Shown here: one piece after another, positions 23,101-35,163 of the stretch
How positions within the stretch are numbered: the stretch's first letter is position 1
Layout of the letters: each line of letters opens with the position of its first letter
From: Moniliophthora roreri
Taxonomy: Eukaryota; Basidiomycota; Agaricomycetes; Agaricales; Marasmiaceae
Reading direction: 5' to 3'
NCBI GenBank assembly: GCA_001466705.2
Contig: LATX02000252.1
Location: 124,001-188,000, forward strand
Length of the DNA: 64,000 bases
Notes under the pieces: model-generated
The model's database searches: none
What the model saw: the letters and a program-made list of their open reading frames with translations, nothing else
Told to the model about the DNA's origin: nothing
Translations under genes and position numbers: made by a program

Positions 23101-25871
23101 AGGTCAGGTCGGTCATAAGGGGATTGCCATGGGTACAGTTCATCTGTTACTTCCTTCCACTCTGGGTTGGCAGTCATCGTGAGAAAGATGTTGACATTCC
23201 GGTAGTACTGTGCAAGGGCCATGGCATCCTGGTAGCATTGTTGCATGTTCTGGGGGCCTCCAATATAGGATGATGGTAAGATGTATCGTTGACCAAGCTG
23301 GTTGAGCAGGATATTGTCATCAGAACAGTTCATTGAATCTTCAAGCCCACTGTAAACAGAAGCATGCAACTTGTTTTGGTTACTGCACAAGTAGTGAAGG
23401 CGATTCTGATCTGCAGATGCCCACATGTCGACAACATATTGCTGGAGTAGACGGCCACCATTCAGAATTGTCGAGAACTCGCCAGCTCAGAGATGTAAAC
23501 GATATGCAGCATACAGAGTTTGAGTGATGCGCCGAGGCCGACTGCTTTGTGATGACTGCTGTAGCTCCTCAGCTTCATCTTCGCCTTCACCCACTTCATC
23601 ATCTTCAATCCTTTGGCCTTGATGGCCCTCAGTGGCTCTCTGCAGCAAACCATAATGCCAACCTGCTTCTCCATGTGGAAAGAGCAGCACATATTGTAAA
23701 GGAGCATATGCAGGATGACTGTCACTAATCTGAAGCAGTCCTGAATCTCAATTATGGAGGATAATATCACAACCTTCATGACATTGCTCGTCGCTCGGGA
23801 GAATTACCGCAACCTCTTCAGCAGCAGGAAGATTATATCGTCGGTCATTTCCAGGCATGACATGGAGCCGGACTTCAACATCTTGTGGATTGGGGTGATC
23901 ATTCAAGACCTCGAAGGCATGCTGGTAAACGTGTGGGTATGGACTGGAATGCTGAAGCATATTCTGTAGAAGTGACATTGTGTCTGAACAGACATTATCA
24001 TTATGATGCATTCAGTGATTCAAAGCAGTAGTGGGGTCATAGAGGTAGAGCTGTGCATATGAAGGTGCATAACCGCATCGAGTGGTCAAGGCACCACTCC
24101 AATGATGAAGCTGGCCATATATCCGGAACACCCACTGATCAGGGCCAAAGCGCCAATTGACCACATCATGTTACAGACTTTCTTCTTTTCTCTCTGTAGT
24201 ACTACCTATGCTTCTCATTACCCTCGGACTCCTCCACTTTCCTAGCTCCCTTTTCCTTCTCATACCCATGCTTCTCATTGCTTCCGGACTCTTCCACCTT
24301 CCCCATCCCCATTTACCTATCTCTTTGTACTATATTACTCATATCCCGATAGCTTCGGGAAACCTTAGACATTCACCGAACTCATCGGCTATACATATAT
24401 AGTAGCTTTAGCTCGGTTGTAACGTATTTAAGCGCTCAAGCAGAGACCTTAAGTCTCTAGCTTGACCTGGTTTATCTTACACTTGTGTCAACGCCAAAAC
24501 CGAAGGACTTCTGAACTTCAGCAACCGCTGAACGAACTTAAACTTGAACTTGAGAACTACTTTAACGGAGGGGACTCTTCGTTGAAGTTGGTTGAAGTTG
24601 ACGTTGCTGCGCAAGTAACGTAACACATCATCTTGCTGGACACCGAGGGAAGTGAAGGCAAGAGCAGAGTTATATTGTAAGATGTTCTGATGGAATTCAC
24701 AGCTTTGTTGATCCATACCACAGTACAAACCACGAAGATCACGGGGAGGTGGCGAAAGGAGTGGTAACTTGACCTTTCCACTATTACAGCAGCTACCAAA
24801 GTACACACACTGGCAGGTACTTTTTGACAGATGCTCAGCCTTCCAATGAAGGGCACCACAATGTTGGCATTTGTCATTCATCCGGCTGAGATAGTGACAA
24901 CTGGGAGGGTCATTGTATGAGTGCCGAGCAGCCATGAGTGCTGCTGGAGGATGAGGGCATGGCGGTAGTAGTGGAATTGTTGTTGGACAGGGAGGAACGA
25001 TTACTTGTTGATGGCACGTTGTTGTACTCGATGTATTGGCTGCAAAAAGGAATGAGTTACAGTTACAGTAGAAAATGGTGATACGTACTCTGAGATAGTT
25101 GAGCAGACGGTGTTACAGTTGGCTGGGGGAGAGAACGTGACACTAAAGAAAGTACATCAATTTCAAAGCAAAAATGAAGGAATATATATATAGATTAAAA
25201 TGCCTTACCCTGGGATTGAGTATGACCATGTTCTTCTGTATGGGGGGAGTGGCTTGTTGAAGCAGTCAGATCATTGTGCTGCTCGGGTGGGGAAGTTCCA
25301 TGTCCAAATAGTTGACGACATGTAGACAGGCTTCCTATCTCAGCTGGGTGATGTGATTGTGTTGTTGTTACATGCTGAGTTTGACATAGAGTGTTCATGA
25401 CATTATTAAGTAGACTGGACTGCCGCGACAGAAGAGGAGATATAGGCAGGTTGAGATGGTGATGTTGCTGTCGATATCAATCCCATCTTGCCTTCGCAGC
25501 TTCACTACGACAGTTGACAACTGAAGGACTGTGATCAGCACACTATGGAGACATGAAAGTATCAGCAAAAGCAGAAGTATGGAGAAAAGAAGTCATACCA
25601 TGGCCGGGACTGTCATGTTCTCTTTCCTTTTCCTTGGGCGACCACGTCTACAGTTTTGAACGGGAGCATTCTGGTAAAAGGGAGTGATTTCAGGTTTCAA
25701 ACAGACAAAAAGTGATAACCGCAAAATAACACACCAAAGTGCTGAGACCAGGGGTCTCTCCAGTACTTGTCGCAACTGGTGAACAGTTTGTGCTTACAGT
25801 TGAAGCATGACTGTCAGAAAGGATGGTAAGATCATTGTTCTTCTATGAGAAAACTTGCAGGCCTACCTCAT
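20161..25871 (-). pseudogene. Helitron Rep/helicase transposase, inactivated
   Basis: The reading starts at 25871 (MSHASTVS, after joining a short first exon) and can be followed to a TAA at 20161. The order is: AT-hook-like CRRGRPRKRKEN near 25640; a Cys-rich segment (CQHCGALHWKAE) near 24870; the Helitron-like N domain (RYNLPAAEEVAVILP); Rep motifs FLTMTANPEW and the HUH motif in HGLPHMHLLIF (HMH at 22971-22979); the tyrosine motif KYAFKYVHKG near 22509-22523; then a Pif1-type helicase with Walker A GPGGTGKTF (near 21455-21479), IIWDEALM and a C-terminal AISINKAQGQS ... LYVALS. Ten in-frame TGA codons interrupt it (25477, 23748, 23487, 22288, 21940, 21835, 20962, 20782, 20566, 20254), mostly where relatives have Arg. 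A solo LTR splits it at 24169-24625. The element was rolling-circle competent by motif content but is now dead. I could not place the Helitron termini. Confidence 0.85.
24164..24630 (+). mobile_element. solo Ty3/gypsy LTR with 5-bp target duplication
   Basis: The LTR occupies 24169-24625, begins TGTTACAG and ends CGTAACA, and is flanked by perfect CATCA at 24164-24168 and 24626-24630. It is clearly related to the LTRs at 35164-35616 and 42007-42461, including the TATTTAAG box and the agcttgacctgg block. It sits inside the Helitron Rep gene in the opposite orientation, so it inserted after the Helitron and then lost its interior by LTR-LTR recombination. Confidence 0.9.
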
Positions 25872-26941
25872 GAGTTAGAAACAAACTATATAGAAGACAT
25901 ATGATTTGTTATTATTTGGTGGTGGTCATGAAGGAGTAGTGGGAGGGCGATCAGTCGTGCATGAGCTGACTTAGGCAGCAGCCAATCAGATTTTTTTGAG
26001 CTATTACCCACGTGACTGATGCTTCATGATTTATTCTATTGTAGATATATTGTATTATCTTTTAATTCTCAGAATTTGAAAATTCCATATCTTTTGCTGC
26101 TGAAAATTCAGTATTCTCCAGGCATATTCTCGTTGAGAGGACACAATTGAAATTTAGAATTTATATATGGTTTTATAAAAATTCTCTTTGCAAGGGGATC
26201 AAGTGTTTTCTCAATAAGAAAACCATGTTAAAAGAACACCTTGTATGTAGTGTATGCAAAATGCATTGGCAAACCTAGCATGTGATTTTGGCAGCTCTTT
26301 GCTATTTACCCTAAAAGTCCTTGAGCCAGTCCCACTTTGGTGCCCTGGGCACTATTGTGAAAAGTGCTGAAAAGCTTAAAAAGCAGGAAATATCATGCAG
26401 ATATGCACAGTGATATTAAACACAAATAGAACCACATGCATGTGTATGAGGATTGGGCCAGTCTGCAAGACAGTACAGTGGGTCTGGGTCTCTACTGAGG
26501 ATCAAGCATGAAGACATGACACTTTGAATGAGCAAGAAATATTAGAGAGAATTAGAGAGTATTAGAGGAAATTGGAGAGTTGATTCAACTAAGGTACCTA
26601 AGATAGATAAATACTATATCTGCAGGATGACATCACCCAGCATTTGTGGCCTTTTGGGCCAAAATACTAAAGGTGAAAGGCTGAGTCCAGTTTTCTGAAA
26701 TGCCAGGACAACTTTTTGGCTGGGAATCACCTCTAAAAAGGCTAAAAGGCTGGCTGGGCCAGGTGGTCTAGACTCTCAAAAGGCTAAGTCTCCTGGAGCA
26801 GCTAGCTGTGTCACATTGTACTATGTTGTTGGGAATATACAATTCAAGCTGAGAGGGTAGCTTAAGATTAAATTACTATAAATAGGTCTATTTCTATGCA
26901 CAAGAAGCTCACTGTAAACCCTTATTAATCAACATGCTCAG
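25872..26941. other. AT-rich non-coding stretch
   Basis: No coding signal. It probably contains the 5' end of the Helitron (high-coordinate side), but no convincing TC terminus could be fixed. Confidence 0.4.
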
Positions 26942-27302
26942 TGTTATGTTACTTGTGCAGCAACATCAAACTACCTCCACAGTGACATTGTGAAGACAGC
27001 TTCAAGGTTCAAGTTCAAGTTTCATTCAGAAGGTTCAAGGTTTGTCTGCTAGCACAAGGCTTATGATTAACCAGGTCAAGCTGAAGAACTTATACCCAGT
27101 TTACTAGTCCTTAAATATGTGTCTTGTAGCTAAGCTTTGTAATAGATAAAGAACAGAATGGAATGTTGAAGAATAGGATGAGTAAACAATTAAAGTCCAA
27201 AGAACTACATAGAACAATGACTGTGAAATAGAAGGTCATAGAAGAAAAAGAACAATATTAGTAATACATGCATGTGGATATCTCATGTCCATGTTCGTAA
27301 CA
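26942..27302 (-). mobile_element. degenerate gypsy LTR (outer-element family), minus strand
   Basis: It begins TGTTATGTTACTTGTGCAG, the reverse complement of the LTR end, contains accaggtcaagctgaag (the reverse complement of the cagcttgacctgg block) and ends at cgtaaca. Immediately beyond, ctaccccc mirrors the polypurine tract seen before the intact 3' LTRs, so this is the 3' LTR of a minus-strand element and not a solo LTR. Confidence 0.7.
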
Positions 27303-27362
27303 CTACCCCCATTTTAAGGGCAAAATTCCAATCTCACCATTGTACCATTAGACAATGTCACT
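27303..27362 (-). mobile_element. internal remnant of the same gypsy element (end of ORF4)
   Basis: The reverse complement reads a polypurine tract (tgggggtag) preceded by codons for a peptide like SNGTMVRLEFCP and a stop. This corresponds to LSDGTVARLEFRP at the end of ORF4 of the intact outer element (34631-34777). Everything further into the element is gone. Confidence 0.6.
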
Positions 27363-28012
27363 TCTCAGAAGCTTTCCTGCTGTCCCATTGAAGATGCTCA
27401 AAAACCTATGCCTCTACTATGAAAACACAAGGCCTGTGGTGCCAAAATACCCCAAAAAAGGTATATATAAGTTCTTGATTCTCAGTTTTGTTTGTGAGTT
27501 GGTTTGGCATGGTTCACTGTTACTGCAATATCAAGAATAATTCTCAATGTCTCGCTCAGTAGTTCAGAGATGATTGCCTTCAAAACAACTTCTCAGATCG
27601 AGATTAGTGTTCATTTTGTTTAATATTTATCAGTTTTGTAGTTTTATTAATCACTTCAAAAGCAAATACTAGTATAGATTTCAACCAGAAACTGCCCAAA
27701 GAATAAACTTCTTCTAAGTGAGAACAAAGGTACCTCTTGTACCTGAATATAGCCCTCTTAGCTATGTTCTGCAACAATTCTCAAGAGGACAAATCTTCTA
27801 GACACTGCTAGCCTGAAACCCTCTCTGATTCACATTGAAACACCAGACTATACTGATGTACATCAGCTACTCTCTTAGTAAACTGATACAATGTTTCTCT
27901 TATCAGAAAACATGCCTCTTGCATTAAAAGCTAAGCTCTTTCTAGCTTTTATTTATATCTCTGGTTTGGGTTACAATTTCAGGTCTCAACTAGCCTGCAC
28001 CTCTTGCACAAC
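27363..28012. other. AT-rich non-coding stretch
   Basis: Nothing recognisable; the short frame 27355-27540 is unsupported. The last five bases, ACAAC (28008-28012), are the left target duplication of the outer chromovirus. Confidence 0.5.
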
Positions 28013-28372
28013 TGTTACAATGCTATAGACTTTCATGTGACCGTGTGTATTTGTAATCACTTTCTTCTTTCTTCTATCGTTTTCTTTCACCTTCTCGAAT
28101 GCTTATGTAACAACATTCTATTCTCTTGAGTTCTTTCTCATTTGTAATCGTAGATACATTGTACTATTTAAGTAGCTCTAACTAGGTCTCAAGCTCCTCA
28201 GCTTGACCTGGTTAACTATAAACCTTGTTCTAAGCAACGAATGAACTCTTAAGCATCGAACCCAGAGACCACCTCTTAGTTCTTGCTTGAACTCTGAACC
28301 TTGAACCTTACGATTGTCTCAACTACGTCATAGTTGAGTTGGTTGACATTGCTGCGCACAAGTAACGTAACA
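28013..28372 (+). repeat. 5' LTR of outer chromovirus
   Basis: TGTTACAATG ... AGTAACGTAACA, 360 bp. Compared with the 3' copy it lacks about 46 bp between ttctattc and tctcttgag. It contains the TATTTAAG box at 28165-28172. Confidence 0.9.
28165..28209 (+). promoter_or_regulatory. LTR TATA-like box and likely transcript start (self-priming arm)
   Basis: TATTTAAG at 28165 is followed 33 bp later by TCAGCTTGACCT (28198-28209). That 12-mer is exactly complementary to 28375-28386 just after the LTR. A transcript starting here would carry its own primer at its 5' end. Confidence 0.65.
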
Positions 28373-28374
28373 TA

Positions 28375-28386
28375 AGGTCAAGCTGA
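28375..28386 (+). other. primer-binding site, self-complementary type
   Basis: AGGTCAAGCTGA begins 2 nt after the LTR end and pairs over 12 nt with the LTR sequence at 28198-28209. Confidence 0.7.
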
Positions 28387-28445
28387 TCGAAACGCCAACC
28401 TAACAAGGTTAAGGCACCACGACTCCACCAAGAGCCAGACTCACT

Positions 28446-29778
28446 GTGGAGGATGAAAGTAATATCGACCAAGACATCGAGCTTGCAAGATGGCTTCAGA
28501 ACATCAGGAATGGACTTTCGGAACACTCCGAATTGACCAGGCGTACAATTATAACCCGCCACCACCGTTGCGAAGCCATCCGACAGCTCTCTGACGTGCT
28601 TGGGCCAGACACAACGACAGACGACGAAATACAACCAGACAACGAGCAGAGGAACAGCTCGACCCCATTATCCACACTACCAGAATTGCCCTTCTTCGCG
28701 AATACAGATCCATTCGAGATCAGAACCGAGAACTTGACAGAATTGTCGGTATCTACAGAAACCTCTACTCCTATTGCCAAAGAGACCAGACCCGAAGAGG
28801 ACAACATGTCGGGAGAAGCGAGCTCAACTCTGAAACGAGAACAGAAACCGAAGACCCAAGAAGAGATGATCATCAGTGTTGCGACTGCAGTGCTGGAAGA
28901 TCAGAAGAAGAAGGAGAAGGGGACCAAGGTAGCAGCACTGGAACCCTTTGATGGAGATCGCAAGGAAACGTGGAGATTCCTCACCAAAGTTGAGATATAC
29001 ATCCGCATGCATCCATCAGAATACGACACTGACAAAAAGAAATGCCTTTTTCTTCTCTCCTATCTCCGAGGGAAAGATACCCAGGCTTGGAAACAAAGGA
29101 ACACCGATCTTATTTTCAACTGGAAGACAGGTGACGAAGAATTGAAGTGGAACGATTTGAAGAATGCTTTCAAGAAGCATTATCTCCTGTTGGACATAAA
29201 AGCCAACACACAATTACGCATCAAAGACATGAAAATGGGAGAAAGAGCAGACAATTATGTCAACAAGTTCTGGGTGTTAGCCAATGAATCAGGATATGAT
29301 GATGAGGCACTAGCCCACATCTTCCAAAAGGGATTGCCATTTGTCTTAGCAGACAAGATTCTGAATCAGCCACAGGGGAGACCCAAGGACCTGAACGAGT
29401 GGTACGAAGCCACCATTAGGTTCAACGAACAATACAAATACACGAAGGCAGTACAGAAGCCTCGTCGATTCCAGATGGCCACCAATAAAAAGAAGAGGTT
29501 TGAGAAGAAAGAAACAATGGTGAATCGGCTTGAGATGGGACGACTATCGGGAGATGATCGCCGAGAATACATGAAGGACGGGAGATGTTTCTGTTGCGCC
29601 ACACAAGGACATCTCAGCCAGGATTGCCCAATGAAGAATTCAGAAAAGAAAACAGAAGACCGAGGAGAAAAGAAAGACACCGAGAGATGCTTATGTGAAG
29701 ATCCAGGCGATGTTTAAGAAGTACAGCCAAGAAGAGCAGAAAGAGCTGCTGGACATTATGGAAAATGAGGGTTTTTGA
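28446..29778 (+). pseudogene. gag: Gag of outer chromovirus (frameshifted near the end)
   Basis: An open frame of 423 codons from 28446 to 29717. Its first codon is GTG; the first in-frame ATG is at 28806 (MSGEASS), so the true start is uncertain. It has an acidic N-terminus, then the retrotransposon Gag core (WRFLTKVEIYIRMHP, RADNYVNKFWVLANESGYDD) and one zinc knuckle CFCCATQGHLSQDC near 29585. A frameshift in the A-rich stretch around 29640-29665 makes the frame end early. In the next frame the expected C-terminus (ELLDIMENEGF then stop at about 29778) is present and matches the inner element's [10 protein letters not shown]. Gag forms the particle shell and binds RNA. Confidence 0.8.
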
Positions 29779-32700
29779 AGTGGCAGAAGAGGCCGACTCT
29801 CTCTCCGCCCCCACCAATAACGATATCGAACGTTGTATTAGCTAAGTTAGATCAAAATTCTATGCGAATCCCTTTGTCTTACAACGTTGGATCAGAAAAA
29901 GTCGGAATAAATGGGCTCCTCGATTCTGGAGCAGGAGGTCTTTTCATGACCTCCGAAATGGCAAAGCAGTTATGGCTTCCATGAGAACAGCTTCCCGAAA
30001 ACATCCAAGTGTTCAATGTAGATGGGACCCCGAACAAAGTAGCCTGGATCACACACTCGGTAATGGCAACATATAAAATCGGATCAAAGGACCTCACAGA
30101 CACATTCCTTCTCTCTGGACTCGGGAAGGAAGACGTCATCCTAGGATTGCCCTGGTTGCAAAAATATAACCCGGACGTCAATTGGAAATCAGGGGAAGTC
30201 ACATTCAGACCGAAACAATACGTCAAGATCCCACGTAATGATAACGTCTTCAATAACGAATCCCCGGAGGAGATCATACGAAGAATTGATATCAGAGCCA
30301 AGATGTCGGTCTCACAAACAATGGCACACCAAGTCAAACAGAAGGAACAAATGTTCGAGACATTGGTTCCAGAATATCTCCATGAGTTTAGGGCACAATT
30401 TGAAGATCGAGAAGCTGAGCGCTTTCCCATATCGCAACATTATGACCACACTATTGATCTAAAACCAGATTTTACACTGAAAGATTGCAAAATCTACTTG
30501 TTAATGGTACCAGAACAACAGGAACTGGACAACTTCCTCGCCGAGAACCTACAAAAGGGATATATTCAAAAGTCAAAATCCCCGAATGTGTCTCCTTTCT
30601 TCTTTGTAGGCAAGAAAGAAAAAGGGAAACTGCAGCCGACACAGGATTATTGACATTTGAATGATGGAACGATCAAAAACGTGTATTCACTGCCACTGAT
30701 CTCAGATTTAATCAACAAGCTACGTGGGGCCACCATCTTTTCCAAACTTGATTTACGAAACGGATATAACGATGTTAGAATCAAAGATGGGGATCAATGG
30801 AAGGCAGCCTTCAAGACCAATAGAGGGTTGTTTGAACCAACGGTCATGTTCTTTGGACTTATGAACTCTCTGGCAACCTTCTAAGCATTTATGGACGACA
30901 TTCTATCAGATTTCATGGCAGAAGGATGGTGTCTTGTATACATGGACGACATCCTTATCTATTTAGCAAACGAGACGGAACACCACGAACACTCAAGAAA
31001 GCTCCTTCAACATCTCAAAGAGCAGGATCTCTTCTTGAAACCTCACAAATGCGAATTCGATGTCACAGAGGTTATATTTTTAGGTTTGGTCATCCGACCC
31101 GGTACCATTGGCATGGATCCCATTAAGCTGGCAGGAATCAAAGATTGGCCCACCCCAGAAACGGTTACGGGAGTCCGAAGCTTCACAGGATTCGCGAACT
31201 TCTATCGGAAATTCATTGGACGGTATGTGGAGATTGCAAAGCCCCTCTATGATCTCACCAAAAAGGGGGTGAAGTTTCTTTGGGATGATCGTTGCCAGGT
31301 AGCATTTGATACTCTTAAACGAAAATTTGCACAACAGCCTTTGTTACAGATCCCAGATTCTTCCAAGCCATTTGTGATCGAAGCAGATGCATCCAAATGG
31401 GCATCGGGAGCAGTGCTACGGCAAAAGGCAGACGATGGTGAATGGCATCCTTGTGGATACATCTCTCATGCTTTCAACGCCATGGAGCGGAATTATGAAA
31501 TTTATGACAGAGAACTGTTCGCAATAGTTTGGGCATTACAAACTTGGCGTCATTTCGTCATGGGCAACAGCTTTCCAGTAACTATTCTGTCAGACCACAA
31601 GAACCTGACGTATTTTCGGACAGCGCAGAAGTTAAATCGGCGACAAGCACGATGGAGCCTCTTTCTGTCGATGTTCGATTTATGGCTGGTTCACGTGCCT
31701 GGATCTCGGATGGTGCAATCGGACGCTTTATCCTGAAGATCGGATCACGTCTTACATGATGATACCGATAATGAGGATATCATCATGTTGCCAGATTCGC
31801 TGTTCATCAACGCTATCAATGTGGACCTCCAGATGCGTCTGAAAGATGCATTAGGAAAGGATGATTTCCATCAGAGTGCTCTGGAAACTCTTTTGGATCA
31901 GGGCATTCCTCCGATTAAGTCTTCTCTTTCTGATTGGAAATTCGACGATGATCTCCTCTTTTACAAGGGAAGAGCATACGTACCTAATGACGTCAATCTT
32001 CGACAAGAAATTGTTCAGAGCATCCATGAAGAACAGCCATTCGGACACCCCAGGCAGTTCGGGATAGTAGATTTGGTCAGCCGAGAATTTTGGTGGCCAG
32101 GTATGGCTAAATTCATCAAAGCTTTCATTGATGGCTGTGCCCCATGTCAACAGATGAAAGTAAACACACACCCATCAGTAGCGGGCATTATGCCGCTGCT
32201 GGGAGTTCCCAATGTGGTGCCATTCCAGGTGATCACCATGGATCTCATCACGGACCTACCTGAATCAGACAGTTTTGATTCTATAATGGTCGTGGTAGAC
32301 CATTCCTCTACGAAGGGGGTAATTTTCATCCCTTGCATGAAGAAGCTGGACGCGACCAAGGCAGCAGAACTTCTGTTTCGACACGTATACAAATGATACA
32401 GGTTAGCAGAAAGGATCATTTCAGACAGAGACCCTAGATTTGCAGCAGAGGTATTCCAAGAAATGGCAAGACTTCTAGGAATCAAACATTCGATGAGTAC
32501 TGCCTATCATCCACAGACAGATGGCGAAACTGAAAGGGTAAATCAGGAAGTCAAAATTTATCTAAGGTTCTTCTGTGGGAAACAACAGACAGAATGGAAC
32601 AAACACCTGCAAATGGCAGAGTTTGCCCACAATAACAGGACCCATTCCGTTACCCATCACTCCCCTTTCTTTATGACAATAGGATATCACCTGAGACCCC

Positions 32701-33269
32701 TGCCCACCATCTTCGAACGAACAGATGTTCCATCAGTAGAAAAGAGATTAACGGAGCTAAAGCAATTGCAGGAAGAAACATCAGCCATGATCAAAGTGGC
32801 CAGGAGACGGGTAATGGAACAAGAGAAGAAAAAGCGGGACACTTTCAAAAAAGGACAGAAAGTATGGCTGGAAGGGAAGAACTTGGACTTCAGATACCCA
32901 ACAAAGAAACTGTCACCAAAACGGGAAAGACCCTTTGAGATCGAAGAAGTCATGGGACCGGTAACATATAGGCTAAAACTACCGAAACAATGGAGGATAC
33001 ACCCCATTTTCCATGTCGGGCTGCTATCACTGTACAGGGAAACGAGCGAACACAGAGCCAACTATCTGGAACCACCCCCAGACATAGTAGAAGGCCATGA
33101 GGAATTCAAGATCAAAGCCATCATAGGTCACAAGCCCAGGAAAAATCCAACGAAGTTCCTTGTCTCCTGGAAAGGATATGATTCCTCCCATAATGAGTGG
33201 AAGAAGAAGGCAGAATTAGAACATGCGATGGAGCTATACCTGGAGTATATAATCCAGCACAGATTGTAG
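29775..33269 (+). pseudogene. pol: Pol of outer chromovirus (PR-RT-RNaseH-IN-chromodomain), five stops
   Basis: One frame runs from about 29775 to a TAG at 33269 and is broken at 29982 (TGA), 30651 (TGA), 30882 (TAA), 31734 (TGA) and 32394 (TGA). Protease GLLDSGAGG; reverse transcriptase [14 protein letters not shown] and the catalytic YMDD at 30939-30950; RNase [17 protein letters not shown]; integrase zinc region ending CAPCQQMK, with the catalytic core TMDLITDLPESDSFDS and STAYHPQTDGETERVNQE; and a C-terminal chromodomain (KFLVSWKGYDSSHNEW). Comparison with the inner element shows four of the stops replace Arg (CGA to TGA) and one replaces Gln (CAA to TAA). Confidence 0.9.
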
Positions 33270-33291
33270 GAAAGACCCCAACACAACAAAC

Positions 33292-34650
33292 ATGTCTAGC
33301 CAAGGATCCTCTTTCAACCTCCACAGCTGACCTCTTCCCTCTCCCCCCACTGGTGTCGAAGACCCCAAGCAAGTCCACTACAATGGCCCATTCGCCCCTT
33401 CCCCTTTTGAACTTCTTTACCTCGTGAATACAGGTGAACATGACAACGCATTAAGGCTCAGGACTGCAGCCTCCCCAGTACATCGAATCACCATTGATGG
33501 ATTGATCCGTCTCCGAGAGCAACGAGCGGCTCTCGATCACATTGTCCAAGAGACCAACACCTATTCGGCCAATTTGGCATACAATGCGACGGCTGGAGCT
33601 GCGGGCAGCCTCATCTTGCATGGCCCTGTAACGGTACCGTCCCCACCTGCATACTCCCATAATGACAACCTGCCGAATGCTCCTGACACTGTAGGTTCCC
33701 TCCCCAAGGACATTTGCGATGCAGATCCAAACAGTCCAGAATTTTGGATGGCACATGCAGCCTATGCCGAACGAATTCGAAACGCTGCCCAACTGGCGTG
33801 CGAACAATTCGAACGAATCCCCTCCATCCCCACACCCAGCTTTGGTCTATCTAGGCCATTTAATAGAGCCAGACAGTCAGCCCCCGTTCATCCCGACGGA
33901 CGAGTCTCCGCCGCCCCTTCAAGTCCAACTTCCCTTGTCTACCCAGACCCACCAAGCCCCTCTAGTAATGCCCCCTCCAATGATGAATCCATCGTTGTCG
34001 AGCACATCCCTCCATCAGAACCTGGAAGTCCCCCTATCTATGCTGCCTCTATCGGCATCCAAACCCCTTCCCCTTCCAATTCAAGCTCCGAGAGCCACCA
34101 ATCCAATATGGAGAATATCTACTCCCCCGGAATCCAGGGATGCGACAACTGTGACCCCCCCGCCACAGTACTGTTCCATGCAGACGGAGTCCTCAACCCC
34201 TATTTCCAACCACTCCGAATTGTTTGGGCCAACAACAGACAGACCCCCGAACCCATTGCTCCTGAACCAGAGAGCAACGCCGATGCCGCGCCGAGCACTG
34301 ATCCAAGACCCGACAGTTCAGTCAGTATGGGATGACGACGACCTCGTTGAAGTGTCGTCGAACGAGCCATCCTCACCTCCGACCAGCGACGACGACATGA
34401 GGGACGAAGTATTCGAGTACCTCTCTGCCCTGTGTGCAGAGTGGCGAACCACCACGGCTGAGAATGCCTGAGCTACCGTTGTCAGGTATGCGGGATGGCT
34501 GCGTCTGGTCACCTCTCTCGAGATTGTCGTCTCAAACGAAGGTCGAGACGAATTGCTCGCAACCACCCTTCCCAGCGCCCACCATCTCCTAATGATGATA
34601 TCTACGGGGGTAACCCTGACACTGAACTCTATGGAGACAGAGAGCAGTAG
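33292..34650 (+). pseudogene. ORF3 of outer chromovirus, double zinc knuckle protein (interrupted)
   Basis: Starts ATG at 33292, 22 nt after pol, and can be read in one frame to a TAG at 34648-34650. It is interrupted by TGA at 33328 and by further TGA codons from 34333 on. The N-terminal region (HYNGPFAPSPFELLYLVNTG, LREQRAALDHIV, LHGPVTVPS) aligns with ORF3 of the inner element. The middle is Pro/Ser rich. The C-terminal part has a CX2CX4HX4C knuckle starting CPVCRVANHH and a CX2CX6HX4C knuckle CQVCGMAASGHLSRDC, then RRSRRIAR and DTELYGDREQ. The position is that of env in other elements but there is no signal or membrane segment; nucleic-acid binding is inferred from the knuckles. Confidence 0.7.
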
Positions 34651-34777
34651 TTCCACAACTGCTGCAGTGGAGAATGTTGAAGAACAATTCAAATGGGTAT
34701 ACACTGGACGACAGGAATCGTTCCAAGAGGTAACGTTATCAGATGGGACTGTGGCAAGATTGGAATTTCGCCCCTAG
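34631..34777 (+). CDS. ORF4 of outer chromovirus, 48-aa conserved peptide
   Basis: The ATG at 34631 overlaps the last 20 nt of ORF3 in the +1 frame and the ORF runs to a TAG at 34777, 11 bp before the 3' LTR. The end, VTLSDGTVARLEFRP, recurs in the remnant at 27303-27362. The inner element has an ORF in the same position and relative frame (41737-41967). Unknown function; it may be a +1 extension of ORF3. Confidence 0.5.
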   Translation: METESSSSTTAAVENVEEQFKWVYTGRQESFQEVTLSDGTVARLEFRP

Positions 34778-34788
34778 TGCAGGGGTAA

Positions 34789-35163
34789 TGTTACAATGCT
34801 ATAGACTTTCATGTGACTGTGTGTATTTGTAATCACTTTCTTCTTTCTTCTATCGTTTTCTTTCACCTTCTCGAATGCTTATGTAACAACATTCTATTCC
34901 CTTCTCTCCGTTTCTATCAGTAATTATGTACACATTCTACAATGTTCTCTTGAGTTCTTTCTCATTTGTAATCGTAGATACATTGTACTATTTAAGTAGC
35001 TCTAACTAGGTCTCAAGCTCCTCAGCTTGACCTGGTTAACTATAAACCTTGTTCTAAGCAACGAATGAACTCTTAAGCATCGAACCCAGAGACCACCTCT
35101 TAGTTCTTGCTTGAACTCTGAACCTTGAACCTTACGATTGTCTCGACTACGTCATAGTTGAGT
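34789..35163 (+). repeat. 3' LTR of outer chromovirus, cut by the inner element
   Basis: Begins TGTTACAATG after the purine tract aggggtaa and stops at cgtcatagttgagt. The 33 bases that should follow (starting tggttgacattgctgcg) are replaced by the inner element's LTR. Confidence 0.9.

Noticed and set aside
29775..29984. separate small protease gene in the outer element
   Set aside because: It is the first piece of one pol frame that continues past a TGA at 29982; it starts with TTG and is not an independent gene.
33719..34471. 250-codon frame overlapping ORF3 of the outer element (and 41272-41736 in the inner element)
   Set aside because: The Pro/Ser/C-rich sequence leaves two frames open, but only the other frame carries the conserved zinc knuckles and N-terminal blocks; only the downstream ORF4 part is kept as possible.
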